Positions 8,439 through 16,900 of a DNA stretch of 64,000 nt are shown one piece after another. This DNA comes from DATIXJ01 sp035518715 (lineage in GTDB: Bacteria; Bacteroidota; Ignavibacteria; UBA10030; SZUA-254), in NCBI GenBank assembly GCA_035518715.1, contig DATIXJ010000017.1, forward strand, positions 1-64,000, read 5' to 3'. Below the pieces are notes generated by a model. The model saw only the letters and a program-made list of their open reading frames with translations. It ran no database searches and was not told the origin of the DNA. Position 1 is the stretch's first letter, and the number at the start of each line of letters is the position of its first letter. The position numbers and the translations under genes are program-made.

Positions 8439-9422
8439 TTACTTCAACCAGCCGTGCTCACGATACCAGGCGACAGTTTCCCGGATTCCCTGTTCGAGTG
8501 TCCGCTGTTCCGAATACCCGAGCTCACGTTGTGCTTTGGCTATACTGCAGGTCCACGCGTCCTGAACGATATCCTTTGCCTTGTCGTAGTTCAGGAGGAC
8601 CGGCTGCCGTGAGACAACGGAATACGCTTCAGAAAGTACCGCAATGGCATACACCAGTGAGACCGGGACGCGCAGCCTGAGCGCCTTTTTTCCCATGGCA
8701 CGGGCTGTTACCTCGCCGACCTCTTTCCAGCCATAGTACCGTGTGCTCGAGATGAAGTACGTGTTGTTCACGCCTGCCGGGTGTTCTGCTGCGAGGAGTA
8801 TTCCATGAACAAGATCGCTTACATGAATGAGACTCACTTCTTTGTTGTTGAAGCCCATCATCGGCTGAAGCCCCTTGTTGACCGATTCAAAAAATGTGAA
8901 GACATCGCGGTCGCGGGGACCATAGACTGCTGGCGGGCGGGTAATTGTTATCGGGATCCTGTCGCGGAGCTTCAGGCATTCCTTTTCCGCCTCCATCTTG
9001 CTCCTGCCGTACGCGGTAATCGGATGGAACGGCGTCGTTTCATCGACCGGGACGCCGTCGGCGCTCGGTCCGACTGCTGCCTGCGAGCTGACGTGGAGGA
9101 ATCGCTTGAGCGGAGGACGTACGGCCAGGACGGCATCGAGGAGATTCTTTGTCGCGACATGGTTCCCCAGAAAATATCCCTTTGCCGAGCGTGCCTTCGT
9201 CACTCCCGCCACGTGCACGATGAGCTCGGTGTCCGCGACAGCTTGTTGCAGGACGGCATGATCGAACAAATCGCCGTACACATACTCAATGGGGAGATGC
9301 CGGATCCATTCGAGGTTGGATGTCTTCCGGACGAGACAACGCATCTGGTATCCTCTGGCATGAAGTGCTTCGGCGAGATGGCTTCCGATAAAACCCGTGG
9401 AACCGGTAATCAGTGCACGCAT
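8439..9422 (-). CDS. Extended SDR reductase, candidate ceramide reductase (CerR-like)
   Basis: A 327-residue extended short-chain dehydrogenase. The NAD(P)-binding loop TGSTGFIGS covers residues 6-14, and the catalytic pair is Tyr138/Lys142 in AYGRSK. SSQAAVGPS supplies the catalytic Ser region. Family-wise it is an NAD-dependent epimerase/dehydratase of the 3-beta-HSD or dihydroflavonol-reductase type. In Caulobacter and Bacteroides, proteins of this type (CerR) reduce the 3-keto group during ceramide synthesis. Here it is transcribed divergently from serine palmitoyltransferase across a 338-base gap, which is why I propose that role. Other sugar or isoprenoid dehydrogenase functions are possible without the context. 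Confidence 0.8.
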   Translation of the reverse strand: MRALITGSTGFIGSHLAEALHARGYQMRCLVRKTSNLEWIRHLPIEYVYGDLFDHAVLQQAVADTELIVHVAGVTKARSAKGYFLGNHVATKNLLDAVLAVRPPLKRFLHVSSQAAVGPSADGVPVDETTPFHPITAYGRSKMEAEKECLKLRDRIPITITRPPAVYGPRDRDVFTFFESVNKGLQPMMGFNNKEVSLIHVSDLVHGILLAAEHPAGVNNTYFISSTRYYGWKEVGEVTARAMGKKALRLRVPVSLVYAIAVLSEAYSVVSRQPVLLNYDKAKDIVQDAWTCSIAKAQRELGYSEQRTLEQGIRETVAWYREHGWLK

Positions 9423-9463
9423 GAAAAGAGTGCTCTTGGCATGTGGCGTGGAGTGCTGAACAA

Positions 9464-9492
9464 TTGACTTTTAGAAGCCAATGGAGTATATT
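9464..9492 (+). promoter_or_regulatory. Sigma70-type promoter ahead of the sphingolipid operon
   Basis: TTGACT (9464-9469), a 17-base spacer and TATATT (9487-9492). A transcript starting near 9499 would have a 260-base leader before ATG 9761. I see no further ORF or riboswitch in that leader, though a second, weaker promoter closer to the gene is possible. Confidence 0.5.
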
Positions 9493-9760
9493 AAATTTTA
9501 ATCTGGCACGCAAATTTCTCGTAGAATCATCAGACATTCCCGAATTGACCAGTTCTTACTCCCTTTGTGATTTAGTGCGATCTACCATAAAGGAAATCAT
9601 CGCATCCATCAAGATCGTTGCGTGATTCGTTGAGCAGGATACGATTGAGCACGGGTACTGAGGGGGCTGTCGCGAACCAGTGCAGCCATTTTTCCCCGAA
9701 GGTACCGAATAATCCTGCCGCCATTTCTTTCAACCGTTCTGAACAAGGAACCCGAGCATC

Positions 9761-11008
9761 ATGAGCCAGCCAGTAATCACGGAAAAGCCGTCAGCAACGC
9801 CCACAAAAACGGCTGTGGATCTCTTCCAGAAGTGCTATGATTTCACGCGCGCCGACGAAGTAAAAGCCGCGGGCTTTTATCCGTATTTTCGTGCCATTGA
9901 GGAAAACGAAGGTCCGGTTGTGCAGATCGAGGGGCGCAAGGTGATCATGGCGGGATCCAATAACTACCTCGGTTTGACGGCACACCCGAAAGTCAAGGAA
10001 GCTGCCCGGAAGGCCGTCGAAAAATACGGCACCGGGTGTTCCGGCTCCCGCTACCTTACCGGCACTCTCGATCTCCATAATCAACTTGAAGCCCGGCTTG
10101 CAAAATTCATGGGCAAGGAAGCGTGCCTGCTCTTCAGCACCGGATACCAAACCGCGCAGGGAATCATCCCGACTCTTGTGCAACGCGGGGATTACCTTAT
10201 TACCGACAAGGACAATCATGCCTGCATCGTTGCGGGATACATGATGGCGAAGGGAATGTTTGCCGAAATCGTCCGGTACAAGCATAACGATATGGCAGAT
10301 CTGGAGCGCGTCGTGGCGCGGCTTCCGCACGGTGCAGGAAAGCTCATCGTTTCGGACGGCGTCTTCAGCACCACCGGCGAGATTGTCGAGCTGGCCGGTC
10401 TCATTGCGATTGCCAAAAAATTCAATGCTCGCGTTCTTATCGACGATGCTCATGCCATCGGCGTGATCGGCAAGGGCGGTCGCGGTACCGCGAGTGATGC
10501 CAGCCTCGAGGATGCGGTCGATATGACCATGGGAACGTTCAGCAAGACCTTTGCATCGCTCGGCGGATTTGTCGTCGGAGAAGAGCGTGTCATCAATTAC
10601 CTCAAGCATCATTCTCCTGCCCTCATCTTCAGCGCGAGCCCGACTCCTGCAGCGGTTGCAGCGGCACTTGCGGCACTCGATATTCTCGAACGGGAGCCGG
10701 AGCGCATTGACCGTCTTCTCCGCAATGCCAATACCATGCGGGAAGGATTCCGGCAGATCGGCTTCAGAATCATTGACGGCAGGTCGGCGGTTGTCCCGGT
10801 TATCATCGGCGACGACCTCCTCGCATTCAAGTTCTGGCGGGCACTTTTTGATGCCGGCGTTTTCGTCAACGCGTTTATCAGTCCGGGCGTGCCACCCGGG
10901 CTCCAGATGATGCGCACGAGCTATATGGCGACGCACGAGGATCACCACCTGCACCGCATCCTCGAGATCTTTTCAACGGAAGCGAAGAAACTCGGCATCC
11001 TGAACTGA
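9761..11008 (+). CDS. spt: Serine palmitoyltransferase (alpha-oxoamine synthase family)
   Basis: This 415-residue PLP enzyme of the alpha-oxoamine synthase family would condense L-serine with a long-chain acyl-CoA to 3-ketosphinganine, the first step of sphingolipid synthesis. The PLP lysine is Lys262 in GTFSKTFASLGG; other blocks are GSNNYLGLT, GTGCSGSRYLTGT, DKDNHACIVAG, VSDGVFSTTGEI and DDAHAIGVIG. YKHNDMADLE is the form I associate with bacterial serine palmitoyltransferases, rather than KBL or BioF. No biotin gene is nearby. The next gene is a GNAT-type acyltransferase, and a CerR-like reductase lies upstream in divergence, forming a plausible ceramide module. A KBL/BioF-like activity is the main alternative. 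Confidence 0.85.
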   Translation: MSQPVITEKPSATPTKTAVDLFQKCYDFTRADEVKAAGFYPYFRAIEENEGPVVQIEGRKVIMAGSNNYLGLTAHPKVKEAARKAVEKYGTGCSGSRYLTGTLDLHNQLEARLAKFMGKEACLLFSTGYQTAQGIIPTLVQRGDYLITDKDNHACIVAGYMMAKGMFAEIVRYKHNDMADLERVVARLPHGAGKLIVSDGVFSTTGEIVELAGLIAIAKKFNARVLIDDAHAIGVIGKGGRGTASDASLEDAVDMTMGTFSKTFASLGGFVVGEERVINYLKHHSPALIFSASPTPAAVAAALAALDILEREPERIDRLLRNANTMREGFRQIGFRIIDGRSAVVPVIIGDDLLAFKFWRALFDAGVFVNAFISPGVPPGLQMMRTSYMATHEDHHLHRILEIFSTEAKKLGILN

Positions 11009-11096
11009 TCGTGCCTCGCGAGCCCCATCGCGTATCAAGAAGGAACCGGCGGCACATCTTCGTTCGCTGTCCTTTTCCATCATCGTCTGATTCGGC

Positions 11097-12215
11097 ATGA
11101 GCGCCATCGAAGTCCGACCACTCTCCGACGGAACCGATACCAAGCGGTTCATTCAATTCGCGTGGGAAATCTACAAGGACTATCCGATGTGGGTCCCGCC
11201 TCTCCGGATGGACCGCCGCAAGCTCATGGACAAGAAAAAGAATCCTTTCTATGAGCATGCCGAAGCCGAGTTTTTCCTGGCGTACAAAGATGGCAGGATC
11301 GCCGGCCGCATCGGCGCGATCTTCAATCATAATCATAATAAAGAGCACAACGAAAAGATCGGCTTCTTCGGGTTCTTCGAATGCCTCAATGATCAGGCGG
11401 TTGCCGATGCGCTCGTGAAGACTGCCCGTGAGTGGGTGAAGACGAAGGGGGGAACACTGATGCGCGGCCCGGCATCTCCTTCGGTAAATGACGAATGGGG
11501 ACTCCTCATCGACGGGTTCGACAAACCGCCGGTCGTCCTGATGCCGTACAATCCGCCGTACTACAAAACCCTGCTCGAAAGATCGGGGATGAAAAAGGCA
11601 AAGGATCTCTACGCATACCGTCTGGAAGAAGCAAAGTTCGCGACCGAGAAATTGGCGCGTGTCTCCGAAGCCGTCAAGAAGCGGGAAGGGCTGACGTTCC
11701 GGACGATCGACATGAAGAGATTCAAAGAGGAGGTCGCGCTCATCAAAGATCTCTACAACAGGGCATGGCAGTATAACTGGGGCGCGGTACCCATGACCGA
11801 TGCGGAGTTCGATGCGCTTGCAAAAGATCTGAAACCGGTCGTCGTACCGGAGCTCGTCATCATTGCGGAATATCGCGGTGATCCGATAGGTTTTTCGCTG
11901 GCTCTGCCGGATCTGAATATTGCCTTCAAGTACAACAAGAAGGGATATTTGATCCCGGGGCTTGTCCGACTGATGATGCACAAGAAGGAAATCAACTGGG
12001 CACGCATTATTGTTCTGGGTGTTGTCCGGGAACGCCTCAAAACAGGTGCCGCGAGTGTTCTCTTTTATGAAACCGGAAAGCGCTGTGTTGAACGGGGATA
12101 CAAAACGGGAGAGGCCGGATGGGTACTCGAAGATAACGTCATGATGAACAGAGGGGCGGAATTGATGAACGGGGAACGGCATAAAGTCTACCGCATTTAT
12201 GATTGTCCACTGTAA
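11097..12215 (+). CDS. GNAT-fold acyltransferase, candidate bacterial ceramide synthase (bCerS-like)
   Basis: A 372-residue soluble protein with WVPPLRMDRRKLMDKKKNPF near residue 38, FFLAYKDGRIAGRIGAI, GFFGFFECLND, RGPASPSVNDEWGLL and MPYNPPYYKTLLE. These features match a family of YghO-like, double-GNAT proteins usually annotated as hypothetical N-acetyltransferases. In Caulobacter the bacterial ceramide synthase is a GNAT-superfamily enzyme encoded near spt and cerR, and N-acylates the sphingoid base. The position 88 bases after spt suggests the same job here. The family resemblance is from memory and the substrate is inferred from context. No good ribosome-binding site precedes the ATG. 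Confidence 0.72.
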   Translation: MSAIEVRPLSDGTDTKRFIQFAWEIYKDYPMWVPPLRMDRRKLMDKKKNPFYEHAEAEFFLAYKDGRIAGRIGAIFNHNHNKEHNEKIGFFGFFECLNDQAVADALVKTAREWVKTKGGTLMRGPASPSVNDEWGLLIDGFDKPPVVLMPYNPPYYKTLLERSGMKKAKDLYAYRLEEAKFATEKLARVSEAVKKREGLTFRTIDMKRFKEEVALIKDLYNRAWQYNWGAVPMTDAEFDALAKDLKPVVVPELVIIAEYRGDPIGFSLALPDLNIAFKYNKKGYLIPGLVRLMMHKKEINWARIIVLGVVRERLKTGAASVLFYETGKRCVERGYKTGEAGWVLEDNVMMNRGAELMNGERHKVYRIYDCPL

Positions 12216-12233
12216 TTCAGAAAGGAATCTGTC

Positions 12234-13160
12234 ATGCCTATTACACCTGTCGAAAAAATCTGGATGAATGGAAAGATGGTTGATTGGGACCAGGCGCAGA
12301 TCCACGTCCTGTCCCACGTGGTGCACTATGGATCAAGCTGGTTTGAAGGGATCCGTTGTTACGATACGAAGAAAGGACTTGCGATTTTCCGACTCGACAA
12401 GCATCTCGAGCGGCTCTACGATTCTGTGAAGATTTATCATTCCGAAATACCGTATACGCGCCAGGAATTCGAGCAGGCAATTATCCAGACGATCCTGGTA
12501 AACAAGATGCGTGCGTGTTATATCCGTCCGATTGTCTACCGCGGGTACGGTGATGTCGGCGTGAACCCGCTGAATAATCCTGTCGATGTGGCGATTGCGG
12601 TGTGGAAGTGGGGGACATACCTCGGTGCGGATGCGCTGTCGAAAGGCATCGATGTCTGTGTCTCCACATGGACCCGGCCGGCACCGAATACGCTTCCGAC
12701 CATTGCAAAAGCCGGCGGCAATTATCTCAACTCGCAGCTGATCAAGATCGAAGCGGTGAAAGGCGGATACGCCGAGGGAATCGCACTTGACGGGAACGGC
12801 CACGTCAGTGAAGGAAGCGGAGAAAATATCTTTATGGTGAAAAACAATGACGTCTACACACCTCCGTTTACGTCGAGCATTCTCCCCGGAATCACGCGTT
12901 CTTCTGCGATGACGCTGCTGCGTGATGCCGGCTACCGTGTCATTGAAGCGCCGGTCTCCCGCGAGATGCTGATCGTTGCCGACGAGCTCTTCTTTACCGG
13001 CACCGCTGCAGAAATTACCCCGATACGCTCCGTCAATCGGTTGCTCGTCGGAGACGGTAATGTCGGTCCGATCACCAAGGTTCTCCAAAAGGGATTCTTC
13101 GATGTCGTGACGAACGGGAATGACACACGCGGCTGGTTGAAATTTATCGTGAAGGATTAG
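12234..13160 (+). CDS. ilvE: Branched-chain amino-acid aminotransferase
   Basis: A 308-residue fold-type IV PLP aminotransferase that interconverts Leu, Ile and Val with their 2-oxo acids. Lys159 in TIAKAGGNYLNSQ is the PLP lysine, at the same number as I recall for E. coli IlvE. EGSGENIFMV and LPGITRSSAMTLL bind the cofactor phosphate, and YGSSWFEGIR is the N-terminal family block. It starts only 18 bases after the GNAT gene, with AGAAAGGA before the ATG, so it is probably co-transcribed with the sphingolipid genes. The link may be supply of iso-branched acyl primers for branched sphingoid bases; that is inference. Confidence 0.95.
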   Translation: MPITPVEKIWMNGKMVDWDQAQIHVLSHVVHYGSSWFEGIRCYDTKKGLAIFRLDKHLERLYDSVKIYHSEIPYTRQEFEQAIIQTILVNKMRACYIRPIVYRGYGDVGVNPLNNPVDVAIAVWKWGTYLGADALSKGIDVCVSTWTRPAPNTLPTIAKAGGNYLNSQLIKIEAVKGGYAEGIALDGNGHVSEGSGENIFMVKNNDVYTPPFTSSILPGITRSSAMTLLRDAGYRVIEAPVSREMLIVADELFFTGTAAEITPIRSVNRLLVGDGNVGPITKVLQKGFFDVVTNGNDTRGWLKFIVKD

Positions 13161-13177
13161 ATCAAGATTAATCCTGC

Positions 13178-13211
13178 CTGTCCCCTCCGGTACGGACGGG
13201 GCGGGACGGGA
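13178..13211 (+). other. Hairpin between ilvE and the universal stress protein gene
   Basis: CCTGTCCC (13178-13185) can pair with GGGACGGG (13204-13211) with one G-T wobble, and an inner TCCG/CGGA can pair too. There is no T-run, so it is not a standard terminator; it may attenuate read-through or stabilise the upstream mRNA. Confidence 0.3.
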
Positions 13212-13225
13212 GTATAGGGGGAATT

Positions 13226-13729
13226 ATGAAAAGGGGTTCCGGGAAAAATTCTTCCCAACCGAAAGAAGGCACACGCGGTGCTGGCAAACGGGAATTTGCC
13301 ATCCACCGTATTCTGGTCCCGATTGACTTCTCCGAGCATTCCAAGAACGCCCTGCGGTACGCCGTTGATTTTGCATCTGTGATGCATGCCGAGCTTCTTC
13401 TCCTCTATGTTGTAGAACCTGCGATTTATCCGGCAGATTTCAGCTTCGGTCAGGTCACGATCCCGCAATTCGAAAAAGAACTCGCCGAACGCGGTAAGAA
13501 TGCACTCGAGGACCTGGCAGGAACGTCACTCAAAGGGAGCGTGCAGTCGCGTGCCATCATCCGGACGGGAAAACCGTTCATTGAAATCATCGATGTAGCA
13601 GATGAGGAGGACGTCGATCTGATTCTGATTGCCACGCACGGTCATACTGGTGTTGAGCATATTCTCTTCGGAGGAACTGCTGAAAAGGTTATCCGGAAAG
13701 CCCACTGCCCGGTGTTTGTGGTGAGGTAA
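13226..13729 (+). CDS. Universal stress protein, UspA family
   Basis: A 167-residue single-domain UspA protein. After a basic N-terminal tail of about 25 residues comes HRILVPIDFSEHSKNAL, then LLLLYVVEPAIYP, DLILIATHGHTG and the C-terminal AEKVIRKAHCPVFVVR. The ATP-loop motif G-x2-G-x9-G-S/T is present in altered form (A-TH-G-x9-G-G), so nucleotide binding is likely but not certain. The start is supported by AGGGGG before ATG 13226. It follows ilvE after 66 bases containing a hairpin and may be partly co-transcribed. Confidence 0.9.
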   Translation: MKRGSGKNSSQPKEGTRGAGKREFAIHRILVPIDFSEHSKNALRYAVDFASVMHAELLLLYVVEPAIYPADFSFGQVTIPQFEKELAERGKNALEDLAGTSLKGSVQSRAIIRTGKPFIEIIDVADEEDVDLILIATHGHTGVEHILFGGTAEKVIRKAHCPVFVVR

Positions 13730-13736
13730 GGAAAAG

Positions 13737-13760
13737 AATCCCTCCTCTGTCGCCGGGATT
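13737..13760. terminator. Weak convergent terminator between usp and the MFS gene
   Basis: AATCCC (13737-13742) and GGGATT (13755-13760) form a six-base stem with a 12-base loop. The minus-strand side is followed by TTCTTTTCC; the plus side has no T-run. It overlaps the last codons of the MFS gene. Confidence 0.32.
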
Positions 13761-15030
13761 ACTTGTTCCGGCGGCGGTGTTGAATATCGTACGATTCCGA
13801 CATCCCTCTCGCTCTCCATCCCATCCACGCAACAGTAGCAAGCGTCATTATTCCGCCGAAGACGGCCGACGGAACGACTCCCATAATGCGCGCTGCCGTT
13901 CCGGATTCGAACGCTCCAAGCTCATTCGAAGACGACACGAAAATCCCATTGACCGCCATGACGCGCCCGCGCATCGAATCAGGAGTCAGAATCTGCAGCA
14001 GCGTCTGCCGGATGACGACGCTGACGCTGTCGAAAGCCCCGCTGAAGAAGAGCGCGATGACGGAAAGAGTCATCCATGGCGAGACAGCGAAGACGAGTAT
14101 GGCGACACCAAATGCTGCAACCGAAGCAAGGAGGTTTCGCCATGCGTGGTCCATCGGGCTGATCCGCGAGAGTATAATGAGTGTAATCATCGCTCCGGCC
14201 GAAGGTGCCGCCCGGAGAATTCCCAAACCTTCCGAACCCACCTTCAGGATATCCTGCGCGTAAATCGGGAGAATCGCCACAACGCCGCCGAAGAGCACGG
14301 AAAACAAATCAAGCGAGATCGCATAAAGTATCGGCTTTGTATTCCACACAAAATTGAGGCCCTCTTTCACGCTCTCAATTAATTTCTCCGTTGCGGGCTC
14401 GAAGACTTCCTTCCGGCCGCGAATTCTGGAAAAGAGGGCAAGTGACACAATCAGCAGTCCGACAACTGCCAGGAGTGTGTTTGGAAAGCCGATCCAGGCG
14501 AAGAGAAAACCGCCGGCTGTCGGACCGACGATCGAGCCTGCCTGCCAGGCCGAACTGCTCCAGGTTGCAGCGTTGGTATAGACTTCAATCGGAACGAGAA
14601 ATGCACGCAGCGACATCGCAGCGGGCGACTGGAACGCACGGCAGAGTCCGATGAGAAAGACCATACCGTAAATTACTCCAACCAGTACCGGGATCGGGAA
14701 ATGTACCTGCGCGTCTTGGCGCGCGACAAGCTGCAGCACGAAGGACCCAAGAGTTATGATGCCGACTCCCCAGAGGATAATTTTACGCTTGCTCTGGCGG
14801 TCGGCGATGTGCCCTCCGTACAGTGAAAGTCCGATGAAGGGGATCGCTTCGGCAAGCCCGGTAAATCCGAGGGCAAGTGGATCGCGCGTGATCGTGTAAA
14901 GCTCGTAACCGAGAGCGACTTCCTGGATCAGGAGCGCGACGGTGAAGAGAAATGATGCGATGATGAGGTTGCGGTATTCCGGGAACCGCAACGCAGCATA
15001 CGGGTCATCGGAAGAAGTTCTGGCGGGCAT
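13759..15030 (-). CDS. Major facilitator superfamily transporter (MFS_3/EntS-like exporter type)
   Basis: A 423-residue integral membrane protein with about 12 hydrophobic segments. The N-terminal half contains LRFPEYRNLIIASFLFTVA and the loop 2-3 signature GGHIADRQSKRK, the MFS motif G-x-x-x-D-R-x-x-R/K-R/K. A similar loop is seen in the second half near SMRGRVMAVNGIF. This N-terminal pattern is typical of MFS_3 exporters related to the enterobactin exporter EntS. The substrate cannot be told from sequence. It sits 80 bases downstream of the polyprenyl synthase gene on the same strand, at the end of the long minus-strand operon, and may be read from it. Confidence 0.85.
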   Translation of the reverse strand: MPARTSSDDPYAALRFPEYRNLIIASFLFTVALLIQEVALGYELYTITRDPLALGFTGLAEAIPFIGLSLYGGHIADRQSKRKIILWGVGIITLGSFVLQLVARQDAQVHFPIPVLVGVIYGMVFLIGLCRAFQSPAAMSLRAFLVPIEVYTNAATWSSSAWQAGSIVGPTAGGFLFAWIGFPNTLLAVVGLLIVSLALFSRIRGRKEVFEPATEKLIESVKEGLNFVWNTKPILYAISLDLFSVLFGGVVAILPIYAQDILKVGSEGLGILRAAPSAGAMITLIILSRISPMDHAWRNLLASVAAFGVAILVFAVSPWMTLSVIALFFSGAFDSVSVVIRQTLLQILTPDSMRGRVMAVNGIFVSSSNELGAFESGTAARIMGVVPSAVFGGIMTLATVAWMGWRARGMSESYDIQHRRRNK

Positions 15031-15110
15031 GCAATGAACAAGTGAGCGTTATGCAGTTATCGATGTGCACATATTTTGGGAGGATGCCCGGGGCAGGCAG
15101 TGCAGAAGGA

Positions 15111-16082
15111 TCACTTGCATCGTTCCATGACGAATTGCACGAAAGCGGTGAGTGATTCTTTTGCCGGTGAGGCGGGGAGCGGGTCAAGTGCATCGACCGC
15201 AAGTTTGGAGTAATGCTCAGCCCGCTGGAGAGTATAGGTGATGCCGCCGTACGAATCGGCAAACTCGACGACCGCATGGACATCCTTCCTTTTCGCACCG
15301 TTCCGTATGACCTGCAGGATCTGCCTTCCCTCGCTTCGCGGCGCCTTGGAGAGTGAATGAATGAGCGGGAGAGTCAGCTTCTTTTCCTTCAGGTCGATTC
15401 CCGTTGGTTTCCCGGTAATGCTCGTTCTCCCGATATAATCGAGGAGATCGTCACGGATCTGAAATACCAGTCCGAGGTTCTCTCCGAATTCCTTCATGCG
15501 TGCACGAAGATCGGGATCATCCGAAACACTCGCGGCGCCGATCTGACAACATGTCGAAATCAGCGATGCAGTCTTATCTGAAATAATCCTGAAGTAAGTC
15601 TCCTCATCCAGATCCAGATCACGACTTTTCGCGATCTGGAGGATTTCGGCTTCACTCATTCTGCGTACCGCATCCGACGTGATCCTCAGAAATTCAAAGT
15701 CCTCATTTCCGATCGAGAGGAGAAGTCCTTTGGCAAGCAGGTAATCACCCATCAGAACGGCAATCTTATTCTTCCAGACGGCATTGATGGATGCGAGTCC
15801 ACGGCGTGTATCGGCATCATCGACCACGTCGTCGTGGATCAGTGTTGCGGTGTGGAGAATTTCAACGAGTGAAGCGCCGCGGTAGGTGCTGTCATTCACG
15901 CCGCCACAGGCCTTCGCCGTCAGGAGCACGAGTGCCGGACGGATCCGTTTTCCCTTTTGCTTGACGATGTAGCGGGCAATCATGTCGACGAACGCGACCT
16001 TGGATCGCATTGCGTTCCGCATGTATTCTTCGAACTGATCGAGTTCTTCGCCGATCGGCTCCAACAGCTCTTTCAGCTTCAT
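15111..16082 (-). CDS. Polyprenyl (octaprenyl-type) diphosphate synthase
   Basis: A 323-residue trans-prenyltransferase of the IspB/HepPS-II class. The first aspartate-rich motif is Asp84-Asp85-x2-Asp88-Asp89 in LIHDDVVDDADTRRG, and the second is Asp211-Asp212-x2-Asp215 in FQIRDDLLDYIG. Arg pairs after the first motif and in GKRIRPALVLL fit the pyrophosphate sites. It makes long-chain polyprenyl diphosphate, most likely the side chain of menaquinone. Its start overlaps the tatC stop by four bases, so translation is probably coupled. Chain length cannot be fixed from sequence. Confidence 0.93.
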   Translation of the reverse strand: MKLKELLEPIGEELDQFEEYMRNAMRSKVAFVDMIARYIVKQKGKRIRPALVLLTAKACGGVNDSTYRGASLVEILHTATLIHDDVVDDADTRRGLASINAVWKNKIAVLMGDYLLAKGLLLSIGNEDFEFLRITSDAVRRMSEAEILQIAKSRDLDLDEETYFRIISDKTASLISTCCQIGAASVSDDPDLRARMKEFGENLGLVFQIRDDLLDYIGRTSITGKPTGIDLKEKKLTLPLIHSLSKAPRSEGRQILQVIRNGAKRKDVHAVVEFADSYGGITYTLQRAEHYSKLAVDALDPLPASPAKESLTAFVQFVMERCK

Positions 16083-16897
16083 GCGGTCCCCGGCTCCCCG
16101 GCTGCGGCCGCATCGCGTTTGCGCTTGGCAATCTTCGCGACGAAAATGCTGATTTCGTACAGAGCAAACATGGGAAGCGAAAAAACGGTCATTGTGATCG
16201 GATCGGTCGTCGGCGTGACAACCGCGGCAATGAAGAGGATGAGAACGATCGCATGCCGCCAGTACCGGCGCATGAATGCCGGCGTGATGATCCCGAACCG
16301 GGCAAGAAAATACGATATCATTGGCAGCTCAAAGACCAGGCCGGACAGCAGAATCAGCTGGAGCACAAAGCTCATGTACTCGTTGATCGAGACGAGATTT
16401 TGAATGCTCGTTGTGCCGAACGTGGCAAAGAACTGCAGCATGTACGGAAGCATGATGAAATAGGCAAATGCCACACCGGCAAAGAAGCAGATTGAGGTGT
16501 AGGTCACGATGCCGGAGATGTACCGCCGTTCCTTCGGCAGGAGGCCCGGTCGTACAAATTGCCAGAGTTCATACAGTATCCACGGTGTGCTGATGACCAG
16601 TCCCGCCACGATCACGCACATCATGTAAAATGTGATCTGTCCGTAAGGAACGGTGTTGATGAGGTTCAGCGGAGGCGTTGTCAGCCGGCTCGGGCGCAGA
16701 ATAACGGTGTTGACGATCCAGTCCGAGAAGATGCCGCAGATGACAATCCCGACGAGCGAGCCCATGGCGGCTTTGACGATCCTCCAGCGCAGCTCTTCGA
16801 GGTGTTCGAAGAACGACATCTCCTGGTCGTCGGTCTCGTACGTGGTTTCGCGTTCTTCGTCGACCACTGGTCCGGATTCTTCGGGGGTGTCTGCCAC
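16079..16897 (-). CDS. tatC: Twin-arginine translocase subunit TatC
   Basis: A 272-residue inner-membrane protein with six hydrophobic helices. An acidic tail precedes the TatC signature MSFFEHLEELRWRIVKA, whose Phe-x-x-His-Leu-x-Glu-Leu-Arg is the cytoplasmic signal-peptide-binding region. ELWQFVRPGLLPKERR is the conserved P-G-L first cytoplasmic loop block. It forms the receptor core for export of folded proteins. It begins three bases after glyA and overlaps the polyprenyl synthase gene by four bases. No tatA/B gene is in the window. Confidence 0.96.
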   Translation of the reverse strand: MADTPEESGPVVDEERETTYETDDQEMSFFEHLEELRWRIVKAAMGSLVGIVICGIFSDWIVNTVILRPSRLTTPPLNLINTVPYGQITFYMMCVIVAGLVISTPWILYELWQFVRPGLLPKERRYISGIVTYTSICFFAGVAFAYFIMLPYMLQFFATFGTTSIQNLVSINEYMSFVLQLILLSGLVFELPMISYFLARFGIITPAFMRRYWRHAIVLILFIAAVVTPTTDPITMTVFSLPMFALYEISIFVAKIAKRKRDAAAAGEPGTA

Positions 16898-16900
16898 GGC

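Noticed and set aside
9443..9625. A 60-codon ORF in the leader of spt, considered as an acyl carrier protein
   Set aside because: It lacks the D-S-L phosphopantetheine site, has no ribosome-binding site and overlaps the promoter.
9791..12326. Long antisense ORFs (387 and 482 codons) opposite spt and the GNAT gene
   Set aside because: They are low-complexity, charged translations without any family signature, lie exactly antisense to clear genes with codon-position bias, and have no ribosome-binding site. They are shadows caused by codon use.
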